NCBI GenBank assembly: GCA_046329235.1
Contig: JAXLVA010000001.1
Span: forward strand, 1,922,001-1,986,000
DNA from: JALONH01 sp046329235
GTDB lineage: Bacteria > Bacteroidota > Bacteroidia > Cytophagales > Cytophagaceae
Direction: 5' to 3'
Length of the DNA: 64,000 nt
Numbering within the stretch: position 1 is the stretch's first letter; each line of letters begins with the position of its first letter. Made by a program: the position numbers and the translations under genes. This document shows, in pieces, positions 9,252 to 17,152 of the stretch. The notes under the pieces were generated by a model. It was given only the letters and a program-made list of their open reading frames with translations. It was not told where the DNA came from and did not search any database.

Positions 9252-9831
9252 TACACACTCTATGGATGGTAAGTTAATCATCTTTTCTGCTCCTTCCGGT
9301 TCCGGTAAGACTACGATTGTTCAGCATTTATTGAAAACCAACGAGAATCTTGGCTTTTCTATTTCTGCTTGCACTCGCCCTATGCGTGAAAGTAAAGAAG
9401 CGAATGGTAAAGATTATTATTTCCTTTCTGTTGAAGATTTTGAAAACCGCATTAAGAACAATGAGTTTGTAGAGTGGGAAGAAGTATATCCCGGTCGTTA
9501 TTACGGCACACTACGCTCCGAGATTCAACGCCTGTGGGACATGGGCAAACATGTGTTGTTTGATGTAGATGTAAAGGGTGGTATTAACTTGAAAAAACAA
9601 TTTGGCGACAAAGCCCTTTCTGTTTTTGTGAAAGTACCTTCTTTAGAAGAGTTAGAAAAAAGATTAAAAGATAGAAATACCGAGTCGGCGGAGAGTTTAG
9701 CCACTCGTTTAGAGAAAGTACGTTTTGAGTCTTCCTTCCAAGATGAGTTTGATGTGATTTTGGTGAACGATGATTTGGAAGCGACATTGAAAAACGCACA
9801 AACCTTAGTACAAGACTTTGTGAAGAAATGA
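9244..9831 (+). CDS. gmk: Guanylate kinase
   Basis: The enzyme phosphorylates GMP to GDP. It shows the P-loop FSAPSGSGKTT, the GMP-binding STRPMRESKEANGKDYYF-type segment (here CTRPMRE...DYYFLS) and the lid motif RLKDRNTESAESLATRLEK. Two starts are plausible: the ATG at 9244, which overlaps the sigma-factor stop by 8 bp and is used here, and the ATG at 9262, which begins directly before KLIIFSAPSG as in typical family members. It ends with a 4-bp overlap with nadD. Confidence 0.93.
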   Translation: MNNTHSMDGKLIIFSAPSGSGKTTIVQHLLKTNENLGFSISACTRPMRESKEANGKDYYFLSVEDFENRIKNNEFVEWEEVYPGRYYGTLRSEIQRLWDMGKHVLFDVDVKGGINLKKQFGDKALSVFVKVPSLEELEKRLKDRNTESAESLATRLEKVRFESSFQDEFDVILVNDDLEATLKNAQTLVQDFVKK

Positions 9832-10403
9832 AACGTATTGGGTTATTTTTCGGATCCTTCAACCCTATCCACGTAGGACATTTAATCATTGCCAATTGTG
9901 TATTGGCCAAAGCCAACTTAGATGAAGTATGGTTTGTGGTATCACCACAAAACCCGTTTAAGAAATCGAATTCCTTATTACACGAGTTTGACCGCTTGGA
10001 CATGGTGCGCGCTGCTATTGGCGACAACACTTCTTTCCAAGCTATAGATATTGAGTTTCAACTTCCCAAACCGAGTTACACGGTAGATACCTTAACGGTG
10101 TTGCAAGACAAATACCCTAACCACCAATTTCATTTATTGATAGGTGGCGATAATGTAGCACAGTTTCATCAGTGGAAGAATGCTGATAAAATTTTAGAAT
10201 ATTTTAAATTGATTGTTTATCCCAGACCGGGACAGAATATCGAGTCTTTACAACAGCACACCAATGTGCAAGTGGTAGATGCGCCATTATTGGATATCTC
10301 CGCTACGTATATTAGACAGTTGTTAAAAGATGGTAAGTCTATCCGTTACTTAGTACCGGACGAGGTGGAGGAGATTATTAAGTCGAGAAGGTATTATTTG
10401 TAA
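9828..10403 (+). CDS. nadD: Nicotinate-nucleotide adenylyltransferase
   Basis: This 191-residue cytoplasmic enzyme converts nicotinate mononucleotide and ATP to deamido-NAD in NAD synthesis. It carries the nucleotidyltransferase GSFNPIHVGHL motif at the N-terminus, GGDNVAQFHQW in the middle and ISATYIRQLL near the C-terminus, all diagnostic for NadD. Its start overlaps the gmk stop (ATGA). The sigma factor, gmk and nadD form one transcription unit judging by spacing. Confidence 0.94.
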   Translation: MKRIGLFFGSFNPIHVGHLIIANCVLAKANLDEVWFVVSPQNPFKKSNSLLHEFDRLDMVRAAIGDNTSFQAIDIEFQLPKPSYTVDTLTVLQDKYPNHQFHLLIGGDNVAQFHQWKNADKILEYFKLIVYPRPGQNIESLQQHTNVQVVDAPLLDISATYIRQLLKDGKSIRYLVPDEVEEIIKSRRYYL

Positions 10404-10417
10404 ATTATTAAGTACTA

Positions 10418-10470
10418 CTGCATCCCAGGTTGCGCGCTCCACAAGAGTGTAAATCTGCCACATAAAACTC
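10418..10470. repeat. CCCAGGTTGCGCG dispersed element, copy 1
   Basis: A short conserved block (CCCAGGTTGCGCG, about 18 variable bases, CTGCCAC, AAAACTC) lies just after nadD. A second copy with the same order is at 59891-59940. Both sit at the border between core genes and a stretch of small accessory ORFs. Confidence 0.55.
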
Positions 10471-10510
10471 TCGATATTCAAAGTTTAAAATCGTTTAAAA
10501 AAAAGTAAAT

Positions 10511-11056
10511 ATGGAGCACAAAACTGTTTTCGACAACGATTTTGAAATTTTAGAAAGTGATAAAAATTTCAAATACCAAGATATATTAACAAAGAAATTA
10601 GATTCAAACAAAAACATTTTCGATCAAAACACATTGAATGAAATTATTCTATGGAAAGTGAATCGATATGCTGAGTTTAAAGAGAATCTTATTTCAGAAA
10701 TAAATTCAATTAACCCAAATCAAGCACAAATTGACATAGAAAAAACAAGGACCATTCTACGAATGCTCCTAAATACAAAAGGAGTCCAACTTGCAATGGC
10801 TTCTACTATTTTAAGATTTCGTAATTCGAAAATTTATCAAATAATAGACCAAAGAGTTTATAGAATAATTAATCCTAGAAAGGAATTGAATTTGGACAAC
10901 AAGAATATAGACGAACAAATCGACCTTTATTTAAGCTATCTAGAAGATTTAACAAAAATCTGTAAAGATTTAAAAATAAATTTTAAGGAGGCTGATAGAA
11001 TTTTGTATATGGCTGATAAGCGTGTAAATAAAGGAGTAAAACTGAAAAACTATTAG
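10511..11056 (+). CDS. Putative helix-hairpin-helix (HhH-GPD fold-like) protein
   Basis: I do not know this protein as a named family. The central segment LLNTKGVQLAMASTILRF followed by YQIIDQRVYRII resembles the HhH-GPD DNA glycosylase signature, in which a hairpin precedes an invariant Asp (normally DTHV.R; here DQRVYR). The catalytic Lys found in EndoIII/OGG1 enzymes is not evident, as the hairpin has VQLA. The protein is 181 residues, shorter than full glycosylases, largely helical and with no signal peptide. Role in base excision or DNA binding is only inferred. It begins the AT-rich accessory gene run of 10.5-15.1 kb. Confidence 0.55.
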   Translation: MEHKTVFDNDFEILESDKNFKYQDILTKKLDSNKNIFDQNTLNEIILWKVNRYAEFKENLISEINSINPNQAQIDIEKTRTILRMLLNTKGVQLAMASTILRFRNSKIYQIIDQRVYRIINPRKELNLDNKNIDEQIDLYLSYLEDLTKICKDLKINFKEADRILYMADKRVNKGVKLKNY

Positions 11057-11091
11057 CCAAAACAATTAAAAAAATACCCCAGTCAATTTAA

Positions 11092-11496
11092 ATGAATAAA
11101 CAATTTTTCATTTCGGCATTAATCAGCACTTTTTTTATCTCTTGTAAACCCAAAGAGAATAAACACGAAAGATTAATTAAGTTCAACAACTATACTGTAA
11201 TGAATGTTGATGAAATTATTTTGAGTGATTCAACTTTTATTAATGATATATACTCCAATGAGTTTAACAAATCCACTGATACAATAGAATACAAAGACCA
11301 ATATATTTATGTATCATATTTATCTATTGTAAACGGTTGCGCTACTTATGAAGGAAACTTGGAAATAAAATCTGATTCAATAATTTTAAAACTAAACAAT
11401 ATATCAGGAATAGAATGTACAGAAATCAGATGCGATAGGCTGATTTATAAAATTAATAATCCTGAAAATAAGAGGTACACAATCAAGAAAATTTAG
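11092..11496 (+). CDS. Small lipoprotein, unknown function
   Basis: The 134-residue product starts with a lipoprotein signal (MNKQFFISALISTFFISC, Cys18). The mature part has a short central conserved-looking block with two cysteines (NGCATYEG and GIECTEIRC) that could form disulfides in the periplasm. I recognise no family. It sits 35 bp after the HhH-like gene on the same strand. Confidence 0.6.
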   Translation: MNKQFFISALISTFFISCKPKENKHERLIKFNNYTVMNVDEIILSDSTFINDIYSNEFNKSTDTIEYKDQYIYVSYLSIVNGCATYEGNLEIKSDSIILKLNNISGIECTEIRCDRLIYKINNPENKRYTIKKI

Positions 11497-11542
11497 ATTA
11501 AAACTACCAATACTATTTGTTAATATCTTTAAAAAACACTCA

Positions 11543-12064
11543 ATGATTAAAAGCGAAGAAGAGAAGGGATTGACTTTAGATATCATAGTTCGATTACCAA
11601 TGTTCTATACAACACTTCTCATTATATTTATTTCAATATTAGTTTCGATTTATTTCTTCTCAAGCTTATTTAATGGACAAGATATTTTAAAGTCTTTAGC
11701 AGCAATAACAATCGTCATCTGTATTCTATATTATTTTGCATTCGATTTTTATAAAAATATTATACTATATAAAAAGCTTTACTTACAAGGTATACCTATT
11801 AAAATGCATATTATTTCAATTGAAGAAATAGCAAGTTCAGTTGACACCCCGAATAAATTAATATTCAATTGTATTAGTATACTAAGAAATAATACAGAAC
11901 TAAGATTAACAATAACAAAAACGTTTTATCCTAATCCTTACGAAGAAGGAGAAATAGTTGATGTTATTTATTTACCTGAAAATAATACTGTAGGCTACTT
12001 TATTGATTACTGTCCGTATTCGGACGAGAATCGAAAAACATTAAAAAGGATGGCAAAGAGATAA
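11543..12064 (+). CDS. Two-helix membrane protein with DUF3592-like tail
   Basis: The 173-residue protein has two membrane helices (about residues 20-43 and 52-72), then a soluble beta-rich domain ending in PYEEGEIVDVIYLPENNTVGYF. That ending resembles the DUF3592 pattern in which a G..V.V.Y.P motif closes a small barrel. Assignment is tentative. It belongs to the same-strand run of small genes. Confidence 0.55.
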   Translation: MIKSEEEKGLTLDIIVRLPMFYTTLLIIFISILVSIYFFSSLFNGQDILKSLAAITIVICILYYFAFDFYKNIILYKKLYLQGIPIKMHIISIEEIASSVDTPNKLIFNCISILRNNTELRLTITKTFYPNPYEEGEIVDVIYLPENNTVGYFIDYCPYSDENRKTLKRMAKR

Positions 12065-12110
12065 AACAGGAATTAAATCCGAAGAAAAAAAACTCTAAGA
12101 GAAAACCAGT

Positions 12111-12503
12111 ATGCATGAACCATACGAAAATCAACTAAAGCATAAAGCTGACTTCCGAGTTCGTTATAAATTTCGAAGTTCTCAGAATGGTGGTCGAAAG
12201 TCTGGAGAACCGTATCAAGGAATTCGCTGCGATTTTTCCTTTGACAATGAACCAGAGAATATAATGTATATGATTTGGCCAGAGTTTGAAGATACAAATG
12301 GAAACATATTGCTACATAATGAAAAAGCTGTCCCAAACGCTGGAACTGCTAGAATGTGGGTTATTAACAATGAAATGAGACCTTATCTATATGATAAGAT
12401 TAAAATTGGAGAAAAAGGATATTTTAGAGAAGGTCCAATATTTTCAGCAGATTGTGAAATTATTGAAATTTTAGATTTAAAAATTAATCCAACTACCAAA
12501 TAA
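12111..12503 (+). CDS. Stand-alone EF-Tu domain-3-like protein
   Basis: This 130-residue cytoplasmic protein has no GTPase domain but aligns by eye with the C-terminal barrel of EF-Tu. FRSSQNGGRKSGEPYQGIR parallels the GGR(H/K)...GYRPQF segment, and KIKIGEKGYFREGPIF parallels the G.RFAIREGGRTVG segment. Related small proteins occur in bacteria, but their role is not known to me. The match is from motif spacing only and a profile comparison would settle it. Confidence 0.5.
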   Translation: MHEPYENQLKHKADFRVRYKFRSSQNGGRKSGEPYQGIRCDFSFDNEPENIMYMIWPEFEDTNGNILLHNEKAVPNAGTARMWVINNEMRPYLYDKIKIGEKGYFREGPIFSADCEIIEILDLKINPTTK

Positions 12504-12547
12504 AGTGGATTTGCCATCCGCATAAATATTAAATATATACTAAAGTT

Positions 12548-12868
12548 ATGTCCATAGCCAAAACACCGGAACCTCCTTACTACGCCGTTATTTTTACTTC
12601 CTTAAGAACCGAAGGTGATCATGGGTATCATGACATGGGAGAAAAGATGGTTGAATTAGCACAACAACAAAAAGGTTATTTAGGTCATGAAAGTGTACGA
12701 GAAGGCCTGGGTATTACTGTTTCTTATTGGGATAGTCTTGACGCCATCAGAAATTGGAAGATGCACTCCGAACATTTATTGGCACAAGAAAAAGGAAAAT
12801 CTACTTGGTATCATTCCTATAAAACCAGAATTTGTAAAGTGGAACGTGATTATGAATTTGGAATGTGA
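12548..12868 (+). CDS. Antibiotic biosynthesis monooxygenase (ABM) family protein
   Basis: The 106-residue protein has the dimeric alpha+beta barrel pattern of ABM proteins: YYAVIFTSLRTEGDHGY, an amphipathic helix (MVELAQQQKGYLGHESVRE) and the diagnostic YWDSLDAIRNWKMHSEH strand-helix. Members bind or oxidise small hydrophobic molecules, or haem, without cofactors. No specific substrate can be given. A TTG-free, clear ATG start is present. Confidence 0.85.
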   Translation: MSIAKTPEPPYYAVIFTSLRTEGDHGYHDMGEKMVELAQQQKGYLGHESVREGLGITVSYWDSLDAIRNWKMHSEHLLAQEKGKSTWYHSYKTRICKVERDYEFGM

Positions 12869-12944
12869 ATGTTAGTTAAAGAGTAAGAATATGACTTTAC
12901 TGAACTTGATTTAATAAAACATTAAGTAAAATTTAGTTTTGACT

Positions 12945-13706
12945 ATGAAGAAACACTTTTTTATAACATTTTTATTAATAATTATTTGTAGCTGTAATAA
13001 CGCTACAGAAAAACCTATTACTCAAGAGTCCACTATCGATTCTAAGAAAATAAATACACCTTCAGAAATAAAGAAAACAACTTACAAAGAGTTTTACCTT
13101 AAAATCGCTGATTCAATTGTTAATCAACATAGCAATAAAGAAATCTGGAACTTATCCAATATCGATACAATAGAATTTTATACCATTGAAGATTTTTTCA
13201 TAAACAAGAAAACTAAAAATAGAATCGTATTAATGGGAGGTTCAACCGGATTTTCTTCCGGAACAGCCGATAATATACTTATGCTATTTTCATATCCAGA
13301 TACATTAAAGGTACTTTGGGCTGGTCAATTAGGTGATTTTGAAACTAAAGACATCATCGATGTAAATAAAGATGGGATTAAAGAAATAGTGTGCACTGCA
13401 AGTTCAATGCATATGGGTGAATGCCATGAAACATATACTATATTTAATCTTAAGAATGGTAAGAAAAACTATCTATTCACTTCTCGTTCATTTTCCGTTA
13501 TTGATTGTGGATTTGATAATATTTATGAGACACACAAAAAAGGTGACACACTTGAAATAGAAAATAATTGTCTATTGAATTCCAACCCGTCCGGTTATTA
13601 CGTTCAAAAAATTCAAACGACTAAAATATTTTATGGAGGTAACTCTGTAGATGAATTAAAATCCAAACTAAAAATAACAGTTGATTCTTCAGATATTAAA
13701 TTATAA
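12945..13706 (+). CDS. Lipoprotein with calcium-loop-like motif, unknown function
   Basis: The ATG at 12945 starts a typical lipoprotein signal (MKKHFFITFLLIIICSC, Cys17), giving 253 residues. The middle contains DIIDVNKDGIKEIVC, which resembles the D.N.DG..(D/E) calcium loops of FG-GAP/VCBS-like repeats. It likely folds as a small beta structure on the cell envelope. A TTG two codons upstream is in frame, but the ATG fits the signal peptide better. Function unknown. Confidence 0.65.
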   Translation: MKKHFFITFLLIIICSCNNATEKPITQESTIDSKKINTPSEIKKTTYKEFYLKIADSIVNQHSNKEIWNLSNIDTIEFYTIEDFFINKKTKNRIVLMGGSTGFSSGTADNILMLFSYPDTLKVLWAGQLGDFETKDIIDVNKDGIKEIVCTASSMHMGECHETYTIFNLKNGKKNYLFTSRSFSVIDCGFDNIYETHKKGDTLEIENNCLLNSNPSGYYVQKIQTTKIFYGGNSVDELKSKLKITVDSSDIKL

Positions 13707-13760
13707 TTAGTATTCAATAATCAATTAAATAAGAATTAAATACTTTTAACAAAAATCAAT

Positions 13761-14006
13761 ATGACTCAATTAGGAGGAACAGAAATTTTAGCTTTATGCA
13801 GCATCGCAGGTGGCGCCATCGGTTATTTTATTAGAAACAAATCAACCACCACTCCGGTGTTAGGAATTGTACTAGGAGTACTTGGTGCTATCATCACCAG
13901 TATCTTACTTATCCAATTTGTCTTCCAATCCATTTTTGCCTTACCTGTCTACTCGGCTTTAGGTGCTTGGTTGTTCAATTTTATCTGGGCTAAGATAAAA
14001 GGGTAA
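13761..14006 (+). CDS. Small glycine-rich membrane protein (GlsB/YeaQ-like)
   Basis: The 81-residue protein consists of two or three hydrophobic, glycine-rich helices (SIAGGAIGYFI and VLGIVLGVLGAIITSILLI). The G..GG..G pattern resembles GlsB/YeaQ/YmgE transglycosylase-associated proteins, though without a decisive motif. It precedes the RDD gene by 6 bp and is probably co-transcribed with it. Confidence 0.55.
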   Translation: MTQLGGTEILALCSIAGGAIGYFIRNKSTTTPVLGIVLGVLGAIITSILLIQFVFQSIFALPVYSALGAWLFNFIWAKIKG

Positions 14007-14012
14007 AAATAA

Positions 14013-14615
14013 ATGAAAGAAATTCCCTTACAACTAGACGGAATAGATGATAATATCTACGCAGGATTTCCACCGCGATTTTCATCGCTGGTGTTGGATA
14101 TGGCTTTTCTTATTCCGTTAAGTTATGGAGCTATTTATATCAACTCCTTAGATCGGTTAATGTTCTTTTATACCATCATACCTTTACTACTAATCAAGTT
14201 CGTTTATAACGTTTACATCCCACATCGTTACGGAGCCACTTCGGGCAAACTAGTTTTAGGATTACAATTCCTTAGAATAGATGGTCAAGAGATAGGTTTC
14301 AAAGAAGCCTTCTTGCGTTATTCCGTCTTATTCGCTTTATCCATCTTTGGCGCTATCGTCACTACGACAGCATTAGTACAAGCAGACGATACCAACTTCA
14401 ACAACCTCGACTGGGTAGAGCAAGCCACTTACCTCATGAGCTTCTCTCCTATCTTATATGTGATAGCAGATTGGGCAGGTCATGTTTGGACCTGGAGTGA
14501 AGTCGTTGTTTTACTGACTAACCCACTTCGAAGAGCCTTACACGATTACATCGCCGGTACGGTCATTGTTAAGAAAAAACACGTGAAGCAAATTCAAGAA
14601 GTGATAAATAACTAA
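14013..14615 (+). CDS. RDD family membrane protein
   Basis: The 200-residue inner-membrane protein starts with a short soluble segment and the RFSSLVLDMAFLIPLSY motif, the R.....D form of the RDD signature. GATSGKLVLGLQFLRIDGQE follows, also typical, and then a C-terminal block RRALHDYIAGTVIV. About four membrane helices are visible. RDD proteins have been linked to ion/proton transport in some bacteria, but the role here is unknown. Confidence 0.85.
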   Translation: MKEIPLQLDGIDDNIYAGFPPRFSSLVLDMAFLIPLSYGAIYINSLDRLMFFYTIIPLLLIKFVYNVYIPHRYGATSGKLVLGLQFLRIDGQEIGFKEAFLRYSVLFALSIFGAIVTTTALVQADDTNFNNLDWVEQATYLMSFSPILYVIADWAGHVWTWSEVVVLLTNPLRRALHDYIAGTVIVKKKHVKQIQEVINN

Positions 14616-14623
14616 ATCTTGTC

Positions 14624-15064
14624 ATGAAAAAAATCATACTGCTAATATTGATAGCTTATAACTTTCCTTCTTTAGCACAGAAAGAAATAGAGTTTAAAGT
14701 TCAGAATAAAGTATCTGATTTTATATTAAAACACGCTTCATTTCCTAAAACGTATAAACCAATATCTTTCGAATATTTTTTAATTTTAAATTCAGAAGAT
14801 ACTTCCTCTGTTGAGGATAGAACAAGCCATGATACCTATTCTATAACTCATACTTTTAAAATAAAAAATAATAAAGGTAAAACAGTTCAATATCAACTTC
14901 GATTTGACATTGACCACAACTTTCTAATCATGGAGATAAAAGAATATCAAGATCCAGATACTATTTGCACTCATTGCTATCCGCCTCAATTAGATTGGTG
15001 GTTCAAAAATTTAGGAAGAAAAATCACTTTACAAGAAAAAATTGAATTGGGGATTAAACAATAA
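14624..15064 (+). CDS. Secreted hypothetical protein
   Basis: The 146-residue protein has an N-terminal Sec signal (MKKIILLILIAYNFPSLAQ, cleavage after SLA/Q). The mature part is a small alpha/beta domain with an HYSITH..-like centre and a CTHCYPP motif near residue 118 that could bind metal or form a disulfide. No family recognised. It closes the accessory run and is followed by repeats. Confidence 0.6.
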   Translation: MKKIILLILIAYNFPSLAQKEIEFKVQNKVSDFILKHASFPKTYKPISFEYFLILNSEDTSSVEDRTSHDTYSITHTFKIKNNKGKTVQYQLRFDIDHNFLIMEIKEYQDPDTICTHCYPPQLDWWFKNLGRKITLQEKIELGIKQ

Positions 15065-15205
15065 ACTTGATTAGGTGGTCGCGCCGTTGGCACAACCACA
15101 ATCATCGGCTCGTTAGTAATATTGAGCTTGGGTTTTCTATTATTATGTCACCCCTACGGGGTTTTAAAAGTTTAAAGCACAAATACTTCGAACTTGGAAG
15201 TCTAA

Positions 15206-15350
15206 CACTCGCGCCGATCTTTAGCGCAGCGGTGACCAGTGTGTATATTTTATCTAGTCTTTGACTACTTCTTTCTATAAGTGTAGTCAAAGACTACTAT
15301 ATATTAGGCACTAGTCCCGCTTCGCTAAAGACTAGAGCCAGTGAAAGATG
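15206..15350. repeat. CACTCGCGCC element, copy 2
   Basis: Copy 2 of a palindromic element. It has a CACTCGCGCC start, a GATC/GACC-type hairpin around AGCGCAGCGGTGACC, then a 14-bp inverted repeat (TAGTCTTTGACTAC at 15255-15268, matched at 15283-15296). The right end (GAGCCAGTG) is degenerate. It lies in the 600-bp gene-free gap 15065-15665. Confidence 0.7.
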
Positions 15351-15392
15351 AGCGCAATCATTCACATTAACTCAAATCAGCTTTAAGCCATC

Positions 15393-15497
15393 CACTCGCG
15401 CCGGTCTTTAGCGCAGCGGTGACCGGTGTGTACTCTTTATGTAGTCTTTGACTACTCTATATAATATAAATGCACCAGTCAAAAACTGGCGCGAGTG
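15393..15497. repeat. CACTCGCGCC element, copy 3, with 10-bp terminal inverted repeats
   Basis: This 105-bp copy begins with CACTCGCGCC and ends with its exact reverse complement GGCGCGAGTG (15488-15497). Internally CCGGTC/GACCGG form a hairpin. No coding capacity is visible, so it resembles a MITE or REP-type non-autonomous element. Confidence 0.72.
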
Positions 15498-15521
15498 CGT
15501 ATAACATACCGGCCTAGCCTT

Positions 15522-15574
15522 GGTTCGTGTCCTCACGAACCATTTTTATGCATTCCGTTTCGTGAGGACACGAA
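15522..15574. repeat. GGTTCGTG/CACGAACC palindromes (two)
   Basis: Two hairpin palindromes lie 17 bp apart: GGTTCGTG-TCCT-CACGAACC at 15522-15541, and TTCGTG-AGGA-CACGAA at 15559-15574 in reverse orientation. Degenerate relatives occur at 20343-20361, 27545-27564 and 38148-38167, always between genes. Confidence 0.7.
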
Positions 15575-15585
15575 CCGGGGCGAAA

Positions 15586-15617
15586 ACAAAAAAGCACCGA
15601 TCAACGACCGATGCTTT
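15586..15617 (-). terminator. Intrinsic terminator of pyrH-frr
   Basis: An imperfect 12-bp stem (AAAGCACCGATC at 15591-15602 with GACCGATGCTTT at 15606-15617) is followed on the minus strand by TTTTTTG, about 50 bp after the frr stop. Confidence 0.7.
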
Positions 15618-15665
15618 CTTTATAAATTTTATTGGTGGTTGGTCGATGACACAACCACGGAAACA

Positions 15666-16226
15666 TTATACTGTCATCAATTCTTTTTCTTTAGCTACCA
15701 TTAAGGCATCTAATTTATTGATAAAGTCATTCGTTACGGATTGCACTGTTTCTTCTGCTTTTTTCACTGCATCTTCCGGTGCACCGTCTTTTTGAAGTTT
15801 TTTCAAACCATCATTGGTTTCTTGACGCACTTTACGAACACGTACTTTACCATTTTCAACTTCGTTCTTTACTTGTTTCACTAAATCTCTACGACGCTCT
15901 TCGGTCAATGGAGGAATCACAATACGAATTGTTTCACCATCGTTTTGTGGATTCAAACCTAAGTTCGCATCACGGATAGCTTTCTCAATCGTTGAAATCA
16001 TTTTCTTTTCCCAAGGCTTTACCGCTAACGAGCGAGCTTCAGGTGCTGTGATACTTGCTACCTGTTGAATAGGAGTAGATGCGCCATAATAATCTACCAT
16101 GATACCATCTAACATGTTCGGCATTGCTTTACCTGCACGAATTTTTGTTAACTCAGTTTCTGTATGGCTTAATGCTTTATCCATACTTTCTTTGGCATCA
16201 TCCAAATACATTTTAATTTCTTCCAT
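15666..16226 (-). CDS. frr: Ribosome-recycling factor
   Basis: The 186-residue length and motifs (LTKIRAGKAMPNMLDGIMVD, YYGASTPIQQVASI, IPPLTEERRRDLVKQVK) are those of RRF, which with EF-G splits post-termination ribosomes. It follows pyrH by 21 bp on the same strand, the common bacterial order. Confidence 0.97.
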   Translation of the reverse strand: MEEIKMYLDDAKESMDKALSHTETELTKIRAGKAMPNMLDGIMVDYYGASTPIQQVASITAPEARSLAVKPWEKKMISTIEKAIRDANLGLNPQNDGETIRIVIPPLTEERRRDLVKQVKNEVENGKVRVRKVRQETNDGLKKLQKDGAPEDAVKKAEETVQSVTNDFINKLDALMVAKEKELMTV

Positions 16227-16247
16227 GTTCTTTCGAATACAGTTTTG

Positions 16248-16955
16248 TTACATTGTCACTAAAGTACCTACGTCTTGTCCTTCCAATACTTTCAGGAAGT
16301 TGCCTTTCTTATTCATGTCAAACACGATAATTGGCAATTTATTTTCTTTACATAAAGTGAAAGCGGTCATATCCATGATATTTAAACCTTTTTCATACAC
16401 TTCATCTACACCAATTTTAGCATAACGAGTAGCATTCGGATCTTTCTCCGGATCGGCAGTATACACACCATCTACGCGTGTACCTTTCAATACCACTTCT
16501 GCTTCAATTTCAATAGCACGTAAAGATGCTGCCGTATCTGTTGTGAAATACGGGTTACCTGTACCTGCACCAAAAATGATGGTTCTATTTTTTTCTAAGT
16601 GACGAATAGCTCTGCGGCGAATGTATGGTTCACATACTTGCTCCACTCGGATACCACTCATCAAACGTGTATCTACACCTGCTTTTTCCAGTGCACTTTG
16701 CAATGCCATACTGTTGATCAGCGTAGCTAACATACCCATATAGTCACCTTGCACGCGGTCAATACCGGTTGCAGTGGCTTCTATACCTCTGTAGATGTTA
16801 CCACCACCAATTACAACGGCTACTTCCACCCCTTTATCTACTACATTTTTGATTTCTTGAGCATAGGTTGTCAATACAGTTGTATCAATTCCATACCCTT
16901 GATTTCCCATCAATGCTTCTCCACTCAGTTTTAAAAGTACTCGTTTGTATTTCAT
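16248..16955 (-). CDS. pyrH: Uridylate kinase
   Basis: This 235-residue amino-acid-kinase-fold enzyme makes UDP from UMP. It shows RVLLKLSGEALMG at the N-terminus, VVIGGGNIYRG, the GTGNPYFTTDTAA loop and DPEKDPNA..., all typical of bacterial PyrH hexamers. A Bacteroidota -7 element (TATATTTG) lies 50 bp upstream. Confidence 0.97.
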   Translation of the reverse strand: MKYKRVLLKLSGEALMGNQGYGIDTTVLTTYAQEIKNVVDKGVEVAVVIGGGNIYRGIEATATGIDRVQGDYMGMLATLINSMALQSALEKAGVDTRLMSGIRVEQVCEPYIRRRAIRHLEKNRTIIFGAGTGNPYFTTDTAASLRAIEIEAEVVLKGTRVDGVYTADPEKDPNATRYAKIGVDEVYEKGLNIMDMTAFTLCKENKLPIIVFDMNKKGNFLKVLEGQDVGTLVTM

Positions 16956-17005
16956 GCTGTTACGTTTATGTGTTTCTTCTTACCAATGGAAATGGTAAAA
17001 CCTGA

Positions 17006-17037
17006 CAAATATAGCCACTTTGAGGTAGAATCCGAAA
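17006..17037 (-). promoter_or_regulatory. Predicted Bacteroidota promoter for pyrH-frr
   Basis: On the minus strand the perfect -7 box TATATTTG (forward CAAATATA, 17006-17013) has an imperfect -33 match TTTCG at 17033-17037, 19 bp upstream. Confidence 0.5.
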
Positions 17038-17152
17038 CCTACTTTCTCCTTCTTTTACACAAAGTAAAGCACTTAAGGCACAAAGTCTTACAAGTACTTT
17101 CCCCCTTCAAAATTTGAACTTATATTTATCCCTCAATTAAAAATAGCACTGC

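Noticed and set aside
15067..15795. Small plus-strand ORFs in the 15.1-15.7 kb gap
   Set aside because: They are formed by palindromic repeats, the terminator and the antisense of frr; no conserved protein features.
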